A DNA stretch of 64,000 bases from Rhodothermales bacterium (GTDB lineage Bacteria > Bacteroidota > Rhodothermia > Rhodothermales > Bin80): positions 27,849-91,848 of the forward strand of contig JANQES010000119.1 of assembly GCA_028278205.1 (NCBI GenBank), in the 5' to 3' direction. The notes under the pieces were generated by a model. It had not been told where the DNA came from. It made no database searches and saw only the letters and a program-made list of their open reading frames with translations. The translations under genes were made by a program, and so were the position numbers. Below, piece after piece: positions 54,845 to 63,873 of this stretch (positions are counted from its first letter, which is position 1; every line of letters begins with the position of its first letter).

Positions 54845-56560
54845 CTAAATCCGATCCCGCCGTTTCTGCTCCTTCAGGCGTTGGTGCTTCTCGTAGTTTT
54901 CGAGCCAGGGTTGGCGGTCGAAGTAGCTGTCCGAGATCTTTTTGAGCAGGCCGGAGAGCAACACCAACGACAGCACGTTCGGGATCGTCACCAGCGAGAG
55001 CGCCACGTCGCCGAGGTCCCAGATGGTCGTCACGGCCAGGATCGCGCCGATGAAGTGCATCAGCAGGAAGACCATCTTGTAGGGCAGGATGGCCTTTGTG
55101 CCCCAGAGATAGTTGGCGCACCGGTCGCCGTAGTAGCTCCAGGAGATGGCCGTCGAGATGGCGAACATGAAGACGCAGAGCAACACGATCCACCGGCCCA
55201 CCGCGCTGAGGCCGATGGGTTCGAGGCCGCGTTCGAAGCCGAGTGTCGTCAGCGGCGCGCTGTTGCGCGCGGCGTCGGCGTAGATCGTCGTCAGCGTCGC
55301 GCCGCTTGCGCCTTGGATGCTGCCGTCGGCGATGTTGAGGGTGCCCGTGAACGGCTGCGTCTGCGCTTCGTCCGTAAAGATTTGCCCGACCGGCACGTCG
55401 TAGAACGCCAGGTAGGTGTCGCCGACGATGGCGCCGTTTTGGACGGCGAGGGTTTGCGGCGTCTCGGCGTCGGCATAGCCGGTTTCGTTGCTGCCGGTGA
55501 CGTACGAGACGTTGACGTTATCGAGCGTGATGGCGGTATCGACACGCGCGCTGAACGAGCCCGTCAGGACGATCACCAGCCCGGTCATCGTGCAAATGAC
55601 GATGGTGTCGATGAAGGGTTCGAGCAGCGCCACGACGCCCTCCGAGACCGGCTCGTCGGTCTTAGCCGCCGAGTGAGCAATAGGCGCCGAGCCCTGCCCG
55701 GCTTCGTTCGAAAACAGCCCGCGTTGCACCCCGTACGACATCGTCGTCAGGAAAAGGCCGATGCCGGTGCCGGCCACCCCGGCGGTCGGGTTAAACGCCT
55801 CGGTGATGATCGTCCCAAAAGCCGGGAAAACATCGCCGTAGTTGATAAAGAGGATGACGAGCGCGCCGAGGACGTAGAGCGTCGCCATCAGCGGCGCCAG
55901 GATACTCGTCACGGCGCCGATACGCCGGATGCCGCCGATGATGACCAGCCCGACGATGCTGGCCGTCACCAGCCCCGTGATCCACGTGGCCACGCCGAAG
56001 TTGTCGGCCACCTGCGTGGCAATCGTGTTGGCCTGGATGGCGTTGCCCGTCATGAACGAGGTGATCATCAACATGAAGGCAAAGAAGGCCGCGACGGGCT
56101 TCCAGTTTTTGCCCAGGCCGCGTTCGATGTAATACATCGGGCCGCCGGCCACCGACCCGGCCCACGCCTTGCCGTCCCCATCCTGATCGATTTTGACGCG
56201 GAAGTGCTGGGCCAGCGTCACCTCGCTATATTTCGTGGCCATGCCGAGGAGCGCCGTGACCCACATCCAAAAGAGCGCGCCCGGCCCGCCGATGTGGATG
56301 GCAATAGCCACCCCGGCGATGTTACCGATGCCGACGGTGGCCGAGAGCGCCGTGGTCAAAGCCTGGAAGTGCGAGACGTCGCCGGGTTCGTCGGGGTCGT
56401 CGTACTTACCGCTGGTGACGGCAAAGCCGTGGCCGAGGCGGCGAAACTGAATAAACCCGAGGCGGATCGTCAGAAAAAGGCCCGTTCCCAACAACATGAT
56501 CACCAGAATCGGTGTCAAAATGGTGCCGGCAATGCTGATAAATGATTCGATAAACTCCAT
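54845..56560 (-). CDS. AGCS-family sodium:amino acid symporter with large insertion
   Basis: A 571-residue transporter, longer than the usual 450-490. AGCS marks: LFLTIRLGFIQFRRLGHGF, LTTALSATVGIGNIAGVAIAIHIGGPGALFWMWVTALLGMATKYSE, GGPMYYIERGL, YGVQRGLFSNEAGQGSAPIAHSAAKT and FSTAISWSYYGDRC-type end. It takes up alanine or glycine with Na+. A stretch of about 100 residues (335-435, rich in Thr, Asp, Asn and Gly with beta character) is inserted between the segment LVIVLTGSF and the next membrane block; from the usual topology it would lie outside. Confidence 0.93.
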   Translation of the reverse strand: MEFIESFISIAGTILTPILVIMLLGTGLFLTIRLGFIQFRRLGHGFAVTSGKYDDPDEPGDVSHFQALTTALSATVGIGNIAGVAIAIHIGGPGALFWMWVTALLGMATKYSEVTLAQHFRVKIDQDGDGKAWAGSVAGGPMYYIERGLGKNWKPVAAFFAFMLMITSFMTGNAIQANTIATQVADNFGVATWITGLVTASIVGLVIIGGIRRIGAVTSILAPLMATLYVLGALVILFINYGDVFPAFGTIITEAFNPTAGVAGTGIGLFLTTMSYGVQRGLFSNEAGQGSAPIAHSAAKTDEPVSEGVVALLEPFIDTIVICTMTGLVIVLTGSFSARVDTAITLDNVNVSYVTGSNETGYADAETPQTLAVQNGAIVGDTYLAFYDVPVGQIFTDEAQTQPFTGTLNIADGSIQGASGATLTTIYADAARNSAPLTTLGFERGLEPIGLSAVGRWIVLLCVFMFAISTAISWSYYGDRCANYLWGTKAILPYKMVFLLMHFIGAILAVTTIWDLGDVALSLVTIPNVLSLVLLSGLLKKISDSYFDRQPWLENYEKHQRLKEQKRRDRI

Positions 56561-56718
56561 GGACTGGCGAGGGGCTGAATGGCTGGATTGGCGCCGTCAA
56601 GGCAGAACGGCAAAATATAACGCCCCGGCTTCGGCCTAGCAAACCGAAAGGAGATGCACTCGTGAAACGTGAAACGTGAGGGTGCCTTAGGGCGCATCTC
56701 ACAATTACTTCTCGTTTT

Positions 56719-56825
56719 CTCGTTCCCACGGTCTCCGTGGGAATGCAGAACCGGACGCTCCCGCGTCCGAGAGGCGACGCAGGAGCGTCGCGATCTACAC
56801 TCCCACGGAGGACCGTGGGAGCGAG
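56719..56825. repeat. inverted repeat CTCGTTCCCACGG... with GGACGCTCC words
   Basis: About 24-base arms at 56719-56742 and 56801-56825 (CTCGTTCCCACGG / CCGTGGGAGCGAG) enclose GGACGCTCCCGCGTCC and GACGCAGGAGCGTC, which are small palindromes themselves. It is in the spacer between ftsE and the symporter gene; the remainder of 56561-56883 holds no other feature. Confidence 0.75.
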
Positions 56826-56883
56826 CAAGGAAAGGAGGTTTTTTCTAGACGTGCTCTTAGCAATGACGCCCTCACGTTTCACC

Positions 56884-57567
<684 letters not shown>

Positions 57568-57600
57568 GGCTTCGGGGGGGTTAGCGTTGCGGGTTGCCAG

Positions 57601-57775
57601 GACGTGTCCGCAAAGTCCCGTAGGGACGACCTGTTTGTAGAATACACCGATTTTTCCTCAAGATAAGCCCCGTAGAGGCGACCTGTTCTTTTTTCTTATT
57701 TAACAGGCCGCTCCTACGGAGCTATTTCTTAGGAAACGGAGCCTGCTACAAACAGGCCGCCCCTCCGGGGCTCTT
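57601..57775. repeat. CCCGTAGGGACGACCTGTTTGTAG repeat cluster, second copy
   Basis: Same order as 50128-50350: AGTCCCGTAGGGACGACCTG, AGCCCCGTAGAGGCGACCTG, then AACAGGCCGCTCCTACGGAGC and ACAAACAGGCCGCCCCTCCGG in inverse orientation. From 57833 to 57865 a further heptamer run occurs (AACTAAA, AACCAGA, AACCGAA, AACCAAA). Nothing else lies in 57568-57867. Confidence 0.82.
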
Positions 57776-57867
57776 TCTACATTCCAGTTTGCACACATCC
57801 CCTAAAAGATCGACGCCACCCTACAAACTATTAACTAAAAACCAGAAACCGAAAACCAAAAAATCAA

Positions 57868-58635
57868 TCACCCCGCAGGCCGGCGTACGATCCAGTGAAT
57901 CCGTTCGGAGGCGTCGGTGGCGGGGTTGCGCGTAAAGTCGCTGTAGGCAGCGGCCTCGACGAAAGGGGTGGCCTGGATGAGCGCGCGGACCTCGCCGAGG
58001 GTGTAGGCCCGCTGCACGTGCTGCTCGTAAAACTTCTCACTGCCGACGGTGAGGTTGAACATCGTGGTGTGCCGGCGCGTGGCTTCGTCGTAGTGGCTGT
58101 GGCGCACATAGGTAAAGTTACGCGCGCGCCCTTCATCCTCGAAAAAATCGGCATTGTTGAGAGAGTTGATGGGCGTGGTCTGATCGAAGAGAAACACCCC
58201 GTCGGGCCGCAACGCTTCGTAGGCGCATCGCAGCAGGCGGCTCACCTGCTCCTCCTCCAGCAGATAATTCAACCCGTCGTAGAGCAACACGATGGCATCG
58301 ACGGGGTCGTCCACCTGAAAATCGGTAAAATCAGCCACGTCGAACGTAAGGGGAAAGCCCTCCAGTTCGGCTTTGCGGCGAGCTATCTCGATCATCTCCG
58401 CCGAGCCGTCGGTGGCTCTGTAGCGATAGGGGCCACGGGGCTGCAACGCCAGCGCCAACGACCCCGTGCCGCATCCCAACTCCAGCACCGACTGCGGATC
58501 GGTGTGATGCTCCTGGATCAAGATGTGCGCGTAGAGCGCCCACGCGTCATAATCGACGTGCGCCATCACCGCATCGTAGCCGGCGGCCAGCGCGGTGTAG
58601 GGCAGCGTGGTTTTGCCTCGGCGGCGTACTCGCAT
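57868..58635 (-). CDS. class I SAM-dependent methyltransferase
   Basis: A 255-residue protein with the SAM-binding motif I SVLELGCGTGSLALAL (about 48-63), motif II YRATDGSAEMIEIARRKA, and motif III-like DDPVDAIVLLYDGLNYL. The substrate is not predictable; the Tyr-rich C-terminal half is typical of small-molecule enzymes of the Methyltransf_25 type. The start at 58635 (MRVRRRGKTTLPYTALAAGYDAVM) is the conserved one; extending to 58701 would translate a word repeat. It lies downstream of pdxA on the same strand. Confidence 0.88.
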   Translation of the reverse strand: MRVRRRGKTTLPYTALAAGYDAVMAHVDYDAWALYAHILIQEHHTDPQSVLELGCGTGSLALALQPRGPYRYRATDGSAEMIEIARRKAELEGFPLTFDVADFTDFQVDDPVDAIVLLYDGLNYLLEEEQVSRLLRCAYEALRPDGVFLFDQTTPINSLNNADFFEDEGRARNFTYVRHSHYDEATRRHTTMFNLTVGSEKFYEQHVQRAYTLGEVRALIQATPFVEAAAYSDFTRNPATDASERIHWIVRRPAG

Positions 58636-58639
58636 GTCT

Positions 58640-58777
58640 CGATTTTGGATTGGTCGATTGCCGAACCGTTTTCTCAATCGAAAACGTCTCAACAGTTCCA
58701 ACCGTCACGGCTTTTCCGGTTATTGGATTGGGTGAAATAAAACAATCCGAAATCCAAAATCTAAAATCCAAAATCGC
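58640..58777. repeat. ATTTTGG heptamer repeat with conserved core, second copy
   Basis: GATTTTGGATTGG (58640-58653) and ATTGGATTGGGTG face AACAATCCGAAATCC...AAAATCC (58741-58773). The core CGAAAACGTCTCAACAGTTCC...CTTTTCCGGTT (58679-58721) matches the core at 47459-47501 at most positions, including the shared TTCCAACCG. Confidence 0.8.
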
Positions 58778-58778
58778 T

Positions 58779-59861
58779 TCAGCCTGCTTTACGCTGGCTC
58801 AGGCGGGGGGGGCGGCGGCGGACGATGTCGAGGGCCAGGTAGACCGCGCTGCGGATGCTGCCGGGCGACGCTTTGCCCTCACCGGCGATGTTGAACGCTG
58901 TGCCGTGGTCGGGCGAGGTACGCACCACCGAAAGCCCGGCGGTGTAGTTGACACCGCTTTCGAAGGCCAGCGTTTTGAACGGGATCAGCCCCTGATCGTG
59001 ATACATCGCCAGGACGGCGTCGTAGAGGCGATAGGCGCCGATGCCGAAGAAACTATCGGCGGGGAACGGGCCGAAAATCAGGTGGCCGTCTTCGCACGCC
59101 TGCTCGATGGCCGGCAGGATGGTCTCAGCCTCTTCGCGGCCCAGCACACCGCCGTCGCCGGCATGCGGGTTGAGCCCCAGCACAGCCACCTTCGGACGCT
59201 CGATGCCGAAATCATGGATCAGGCTGGACGTGATGACCTGGATTTTTTCGAGGATCGCCTCGCGAGTAACGCGTTTGGGCACGTCCCAGATGGGAATGTG
59301 CCCGGTAACGAGGCCGATGCGCAACTCGTCGGCCACGAACATCATGGTGTAGGTATCGCTGCCGGTGCGCCGGGCGATGAACTCGGTGTGTCCGGGGAAT
59401 TCGTAGCCAGCCTGCGCGATGGCTTCTTTGGAGATGGGCGCCGTGACCATCGCTTCGGCGTGGCCGTGCAGGCAGAGGTCGATGGCCGCTTCGACGGCTT
59501 TCATCGCCAGGCGTCCGGCCTCTTTGGTCACCTTGCCGAAGGCCACGTCGGGCTTGTCGCCTTTGGCGATGTCGAGCACGGTCAGGCCGCCTTCCTGGAG
59601 GCGATCCGGGACCTGCTGCACGACGTGGACGCGCAAGTCGCGGTAGCCGAGCTTGTTGGCGTGGACCTTGAGCACGTGGGCCGACCCCACCACCAGCGGC
59701 TCGATGAACTTCATCAATCGCGAGTCGGCCAGGCATTTAAGCACGACCTCCGGGCCGACGCCGTTGGGATCGCCGAGCGTCACGGCGATGCGCGGGCGTT
59801 TTTTTGGCTGCTTAGGCAGCGCCTCAGCTTCTATCGGAAAAAAGGGATCTTGATCAGGCAT
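58779..59861 (-). CDS. pdxA: 4-hydroxythreonine-4-phosphate dehydrogenase
   Basis: A 360-residue NAD-dependent enzyme of pyridoxal phosphate synthesis. Blocks: RIAVTLGDPNGVGPEVVLKCL, VTAPISKEAIAQAGYEFPGHTEFIA, GLVTGHIPI, VAVLGLNPHAGDGGVLGREE, GIGAYRLYDAVLAMYHDQGLIPFK (metal His) and VRTSPDHGTAFNIAGEGKA (metal His). The first 22 residues are an extra polar lead. It lies downstream of pepA with a word repeat between. Confidence 0.95.
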   Translation of the reverse strand: MPDQDPFFPIEAEALPKQPKKRPRIAVTLGDPNGVGPEVVLKCLADSRLMKFIEPLVVGSAHVLKVHANKLGYRDLRVHVVQQVPDRLQEGGLTVLDIAKGDKPDVAFGKVTKEAGRLAMKAVEAAIDLCLHGHAEAMVTAPISKEAIAQAGYEFPGHTEFIARRTGSDTYTMMFVADELRIGLVTGHIPIWDVPKRVTREAILEKIQVITSSLIHDFGIERPKVAVLGLNPHAGDGGVLGREEAETILPAIEQACEDGHLIFGPFPADSFFGIGAYRLYDAVLAMYHDQGLIPFKTLAFESGVNYTAGLSVVRTSPDHGTAFNIAGEGKASPGSIRSAVYLALDIVRRRPPRLSQRKAG

Positions 59862-59940
59862 ATGGAAAAGAGCGTGTCGTCTTCGAAGGTGCGCATTTAT
59901 CGTCTCTACGCCCCTGGCCTGCGCAGGCTCCCAGTTTTTA

Positions 59941-60035
59941 TGTGTTTTCGTGTTATAGCGTTATAGTTTTTCCGTGTTTAAGCACTTCAAATACAATCAA
60001 CTATGACACTCAAATACCCAGACATTTTAACACCC
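59941..60035. repeat. octamer word repeat, GTGTTATG family, inverted and degenerate
   Basis: TGTGTTTTCGTGTTATAGCG... (59941-59980) faces words such as ACTATGACACTCAAATACCC and TTTTAACACC (59999-60034). This is the most degenerate of the five copies. Confidence 0.7.
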
Positions 60036-60046
60036 TGACGCCTCCC

Positions 60047-61546
60047 TTATCGCTTCTTGGGATGGGCGTAGTCGCGCAGGAACTTGACCAGGAGGCGAAC
60101 GCCGAAGCCGGTGCCGCCGGCAGGCCGGTAGGGTTTTTCTTTGTGGACGAAGGCCGGCCCGGCGATGTCGAGGTGGAGCCACGGATAATCGACGAAGTGC
60201 TCCAGAAACTTGGCAGCGGTGATCGAGCCGGCTTCTTTGCCGCCGATGTTTTTGATGTCGGCCACGGTGCTCTCTAAAAGCTTGCCGTAGTGATCGTGCA
60301 TCGGCATGGGATGGACGAGGTCGCCGCTGCGCTGCCCGGCGGCTTCGATGGCCTGGAGACGGTCGGCGGCGCCGTTCTGGTCGTTGGTCATCACAGCGGC
60401 CACCTCCGTGCCCAGGGCCACCACCTGCGCGCCGGTGAGCGTCGCCAGGTCGATGACCAGTTCGGGCCGGTAGATTTTGGCGTACGAGAGCGCATCGGCC
60501 AGGATCAGGCGGCCTTCGGCGTCGGTGTTGAGCACCTCGACCGTCTTGCCCGAATGCATCACCAGCACGTCGCCCGGCACGTAGGCGTTTTCGCCGGGCC
60601 GGTTGTCGGTAGCCGGGATAAGACCGACGACGTAGAGCGGCACAGCGAGCCGGGCCAGCGCCTCCATCGCCCCGACGACCGCCGCCGCGCCCGACATGTC
60701 GGCCTTCATGAAATCCATCGAATCCTTGGTCTCTTTGAGCGACAGGCCGCCGGTATCAAAGACGACGCCCTTGCCCACGAGCACCACCGGTTTGGCGTTG
60801 ACGGCGTTCTCCGGCAGCCACGTCAACTCCATAAAGACCGGCGGCTCCGGGCTGCCCCGGTTGACGGCCAGCAGCCCGCCCATCTTCTCCTCTTCGATGA
60901 CGCTCTTATCCCACACCGACACCTCGAAGCCGTGTTTTTTGCCGATTTTTTCGACGGCCTTCGCCAGCAACGTGGGCGTCTTTTCGTGGGGCGAGGTGTT
61001 GACCAGATCGCGCGCCGTGCCGGTAGCCTCCGCGACGATGCGCCCGCGGTCGGCGCCGCGCCGGGCGGCTTTCTCGTCGTCGGCGGCGTGAAGCACGAGG
61101 CGCTCCGGGCCGCGATAGGCGCCTTCTTCGTCGGTCTTATAACGCAGGAAGCGATAGGAGGCCAGCACGAACCCTTCGACGAGCGCCTGCCCGGCGGTCT
61201 CGGCGTCGAGCGTGGTGGCCGGCACGCGAAGCGCGACGGTGGCGGCTTTGCGTTCGGCGGCCAGCTCGGCGCCCCGGGCGCTGACGGTGCGCAGGCGTTC
61301 GGCCTCGACAGCGGCAGAAGGCCCCATGCCGAGCAAGGCTGCCCGGCGCGCGCGCGCGGCGTCGGGATAGAACAAGATGGCTTCGCCGGGAGCGCCCGTA
61401 AAATCGTCGGCGGCGCGGCTGAGCGCCTCGCCGATAGCCCCGGCCAGCGGCGGCAGCACCGTCGCAGCAGCATCCTCAGCTATCGGCATCAACAAGAGGT
61501 CTACATCAAGGTCTGCCAGCGGCAGCGTAGTTACCGAAACTTTCAT
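60047..61546 (-). CDS. pepA: leucyl aminopeptidase (M17)
   Basis: A 499-residue cytosolic exopeptidase with two metal ions. The C-terminal catalytic half shows VVLVGKGVVFDTGGLSLKETKDSMDFMKADMSGAAAVVGAM (active Lys and metal Asp), NTDAEGRLILADALSYA (metal Asp/Glu plus Arg), LATLTGAQVVALG and SIT-AAKFLEHFV. It removes N-terminal residues from peptides and complements the tricorn protease here. The gene starts 2 bases after the nrnA stop, so the pair is one operon. Confidence 0.96.
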   Translation of the reverse strand: MKVSVTTLPLADLDVDLLLMPIAEDAAATVLPPLAGAIGEALSRAADDFTGAPGEAILFYPDAARARRAALLGMGPSAAVEAERLRTVSARGAELAAERKAATVALRVPATTLDAETAGQALVEGFVLASYRFLRYKTDEEGAYRGPERLVLHAADDEKAARRGADRGRIVAEATGTARDLVNTSPHEKTPTLLAKAVEKIGKKHGFEVSVWDKSVIEEEKMGGLLAVNRGSPEPPVFMELTWLPENAVNAKPVVLVGKGVVFDTGGLSLKETKDSMDFMKADMSGAAAVVGAMEALARLAVPLYVVGLIPATDNRPGENAYVPGDVLVMHSGKTVEVLNTDAEGRLILADALSYAKIYRPELVIDLATLTGAQVVALGTEVAAVMTNDQNGAADRLQAIEAAGQRSGDLVHPMPMHDHYGKLLESTVADIKNIGGKEAGSITAAKFLEHFVDYPWLHLDIAGPAFVHKEKPYRPAGGTGFGVRLLVKFLRDYAHPKKR

Positions 61547-61548
61547 GT

Positions 61549-62622
61549 CTATCGTTGCGACTTCATGTCTAGCAAGGTCGAGAGATACGCTGCATCTTCC
61601 GGCGAGAGCGTGCCGTCGTTGTCCGGATCGCTGTCAGAGAGGCCGAGATAGCGCGGTGCCGAAGCCAGCACGTCGTCGATGACTTCGTTGAGCGGGCGGG
61701 TGAAATAGGCGCCGGAGGCGTTACGATGCCCACCGCCGCCGAAGGCCCGCGCCCAGTCGTGGACGTAGGTCTCCCCCTTCGACCGGAAGCTGACCTTGGT
61801 GCCGCGCAGCGTCTCGGTAAAGATCAACGCCACCTCGACGCCCTCGATGGCCAGGCCGTACCCGACAAAGCCCTCGGTGTCTTCGGTGGTGGCGCCCGTC
61901 TCTTCGAGCACCCGCCGCGTCACGACGAGGTAGCTCAGCCGCCCGTCGTAACGCAGCGTGAGCGTGTCGAGCACCAGGGCCAGGAGCCGCACCCATTCCG
62001 GGTTGCGCGTCTCGTAAAGCGCCGCGTGGACGGCAGGAGGCGCCATACTACCGCGCTCCAACAAATCGGCCACGATCCGATGAACCGCCGGCGTGACGCT
62101 GCTGTAGCGAAACGAGCCGGTGTCGGTCAAGATCGCGGCGTAGAGCGCCGTGGCAATCGCCTCGTCGATCAGATCGGGGTCGTGCGCGGTGATGAGTTCG
62201 TGGATCAGTTCCCCCGTCGAGGAGGCCGTGTCGCGGGCGAACGTCCGGTCGAACCACGTTTCGGGTTCGGTGTGATGGTCGATGAGAATCTTGAGCGCAC
62301 CGCTGTTCTTGACGGGCTTGGCCATCTTGCGGCCCAGCCGGTCGAGCGCGTTGGCATCGACGACGACGATCACGTCGGCGCCGCCGATGTACTCGTGCTG
62401 CGCCAGCGCCCCGTTGAAGACTTCGATAGCCTCGACGCCCGGCATCCAGTCCAGATTACCGGGGAGGGGATCGGTGTTGATCATCGCCACCTGCTTGCCC
62501 AGCTTCTGCAAAAACAACCCCAGCGCCAACTGCGATCCAACCGCATCGCCGTCAGGACGGACGTGCGTAGTGATCAAGAAGCGCGTTTTTTCGAGCAAAA
62601 GTGGGAGAACGTCCTCTAGCAT
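61549..62622 (-). CDS. nrnA: bifunctional oligoribonuclease / PAP phosphatase NrnA
   Basis: A 357-residue DHH/DHHA1 phosphoesterase: THVRPDGDAVGSQLALG, VVDANALDRLG and ILIDHHTEPE (DHH metal site), FRYSSVTPAVHRIVADLL, and the DHHA1 end ARAFGGGGHRNASGAYF. It degrades short RNA fragments and pAp. Close spacing ties it to pepA downstream; a small 49-codon frame lies 49 bases upstream. Confidence 0.94.
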   Translation of the reverse strand: MLEDVLPLLLEKTRFLITTHVRPDGDAVGSQLALGLFLQKLGKQVAMINTDPLPGNLDWMPGVEAIEVFNGALAQHEYIGGADVIVVVDANALDRLGRKMAKPVKNSGALKILIDHHTEPETWFDRTFARDTASSTGELIHELITAHDPDLIDEAIATALYAAILTDTGSFRYSSVTPAVHRIVADLLERGSMAPPAVHAALYETRNPEWVRLLALVLDTLTLRYDGRLSYLVVTRRVLEETGATTEDTEGFVGYGLAIEGVEVALIFTETLRGTKVSFRSKGETYVHDWARAFGGGGHRNASGAYFTRPLNEVIDDVLASAPRYLGLSDSDPDNDGTLSPEDAAYLSTLLDMKSQR

Positions 62623-62671
62623 ACGACCTCACGGCGTCAAACCGAAAAAATACAGCCTCCCCTTAACGCGT

Positions 62672-62821
62672 TTACCCTTCAAATGTTCGTGTTGCAGCAC
62701 TCGTGTGTTCGGCCCAAAGACGAGGCAAGCCGGGGCTGAAGCGATCAAAATAATACGGCGTAGGCCCCTGTTTCGGCGTGCTCACCTCCTCCCAAAATGC
62801 CTGATGAAGAGCAATTTTCAT
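62672..62821 (-). CDS. possible 49-residue protein upstream of nrnA
   Basis: A frame with MKIALHQAFWEEVSTPKQGP at its start and an aromatic, Pro-rich body (YYFDRFSPGLPRLWAEH) reads like a real protein rather than a shadow, since no other gene overlaps it. It has no ribosome site, which is common in this phylum. It would be transcribed with nrnA and be divergent from the micro-ORF at 62997. No family recognised. Confidence 0.35.
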   Translation of the reverse strand: MKIALHQAFWEEVSTPKQGPTPYYFDRFSPGLPRLWAEHTSAATRTFEG

Positions 62822-62855
62822 AGACGTAGGTGTAAATTTTTTATAGTGTTGATGA

Positions 62856-62861
62856 TATAAT
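62856..62861 (+). promoter_or_regulatory. -10 element TATAAT of the micro-ORF transcript
   Basis: A perfect TATAAT lies in a strongly AT-rich stretch (62834-62875) in otherwise GC-rich DNA, 135 bases before the micro-ORF. The -35 region (around 62833-62838) is only AT-rich. Confidence 0.45.
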
Positions 62862-62872
62862 CGAAAAGAAAA

Positions 62873-62891
62873 CGTCATGATAAGCATGACG
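62873..62891 (+). promoter_or_regulatory. leader hairpin CGTCATG / CATGACG
   Basis: A perfect 7-base stem with a 5-base loop (ATAAG), starting about 12 bases after the TATAAT, so at or near the 5' end of the predicted leader. Thereafter AAGGAGGT (62913-62920) is an ideal ribosome-binding sequence without any ATG, GTG or TTG at usable distance. Confidence 0.4.
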
Positions 62892-62996
62892 GGATGTCTC
62901 CTCATCGAACGGAAGGAGGTATTCGTCGACAGACTGACTTCGCAAACAGTCTCTCATTACCGAACACACGACTTCATAACAATGGAGGATAAGATC

Positions 62997-63059
62997 ATGC
63001 CTATTGAAGCAGAAAAGCCTACAGACGCGTACGTAGACATCGTTGAACTTATTCCATAG
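62997..63059 (+). CDS. 20-residue micro-ORF
   Basis: The product would be MPIEAEKPTDAYVDIVELIP, acidic, without Cys. GGAGG at 62984-62988 is 8 bases before the ATG, an ideal spacing that is rare in this window. A strong terminator begins 7 bases after the stop. With the TATAAT upstream it forms a complete small transcription unit. An in-frame ATG at 62982 (25 residues) or 62877 (60 residues) would be alternatives without a good ribosome site. It may be a leader peptide, a signalling or modified peptide, or a small membrane-protein partner; I recognise no family. Confidence 0.45.
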   Translation: MPIEAEKPTDAYVDIVELIP

Positions 63060-63066
63060 CGCCGAC

Positions 63067-63105
63067 AAAAAAGCCCGTGCCTCTTTGCGAAGCACGGGCT
63101 TTTTT
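63067..63105. terminator. strong bidirectional terminator
   Basis: Perfect 14-base arms AAAAAAGCCCGTGC (63067-63080) and GCACGGGCTTTTTT (63092-63105) with an 11-base loop. It ends both the micro-ORF transcript (plus) and the HEAT-like gene ending at 63127 (minus). Confidence 0.92.
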
Positions 63106-63126
63106 CGAACGCAGCAGAGGGGCTCG

Positions 63127-63618
63127 TTACACCCCAATTTTAGCCGTCGGGCCGGTGGCGGCCTCATGTTGCGCAACGACGGCTTGAATGGTATGACGCA
63201 CGGTCTCTGACTTCTCGTAATGCGCCGACAGCCGCAGGTAGCCGAGGGCCCAGGAGCTATTCATCTGGCTCAAGGCCACAACCGCCATGCGGCGGACGTT
63301 GTCGTCGTCATGATTACGATAGATGCGCGCCACATCAACGGCGGCTACGCTGACGTCGAGCTTGTCGTTGTAGCGGATGATGTACTGCATGGCGGCCATA
63401 CGCACGCCGTCGTTGTCCATCCGGAGCGCGTGAATCAGGTTCGTGCTAAAGGTCTTCCAGGTATCGACACTGACGGCAGAGGCTTCAGAAGCGGCCAGCG
63501 CCGAGATGGCTTCGGACGCGGTTTTTGCTTTTTTGACCTCGTCCGGGCCGGCGTAGGTGGCGGTGGCGAAAGTGCCTAAAAAGGCCAATAACGCGAGAAA
63601 CGTCGCGATTCTTTTCAT
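63127..63618 (-). CDS. small exported HEAT-like protein
   Basis: A 163-residue protein with a signal peptide (MKRIATFLALLAFLGTFATATYA). The mature part is helical and shows HEAT-like helix ends: NDGVRMAAMQYIIRY, DDNVRRMAVVALSQMNSSWALGYLRL, SETVRHTIQAVVAQH. It probably binds a partner in the periplasm. Similar in type to, but shorter than, the HEAT protein at 35174-35881. GGAGGAT lies 9-10 bases before the start on the minus strand. Confidence 0.8.
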   Translation of the reverse strand: MKRIATFLALLAFLGTFATATYAGPDEVKKAKTASEAISALAASEASAVSVDTWKTFSTNLIHALRMDNDGVRMAAMQYIIRYNDKLDVSVAAVDVARIYRNHDDDNVRRMAVVALSQMNSSWALGYLRLSAHYEKSETVRHTIQAVVAQHEAATGPTAKIGV

Positions 63619-63774
63619 AGCAGATCCTCCCTCCCAAGAGTTGCTATTGAGCAGGTGATGTTGGTCTGCCCCACCCTACGAAAGCCCTTCCGGAGTGTTA
63701 CGTTTTGGTTATAGACTGTCGTCAGATAGTCGAATCTTCATGGTGAATTGTTTTGATGCCGGGGTGAATGGTTG

Positions 63775-63832
63775 CGCGTATTGCGTCCTTCGTACTGCGT
63801 AGTTGGTCGTGTCCATACGCAGTACGCAATAG
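63775..63832. repeat. heptamer word repeat, GCGTATT/TCGTACT family, second copy
   Basis: GCGTATTGCGTCCTTCGTAC (63776-63795) with TGCGTAG faces ATACGCAGTACGCAATA (63815-63831). Same words as 9304-9362. The stretch 63619-63774 upstream of the HEAT-like gene shows nothing else. Confidence 0.8.
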
Positions 63833-63873
63833 GGCGAGCGCACGCTAAATTTGTTAGCGGATTGGGAAGCAAA

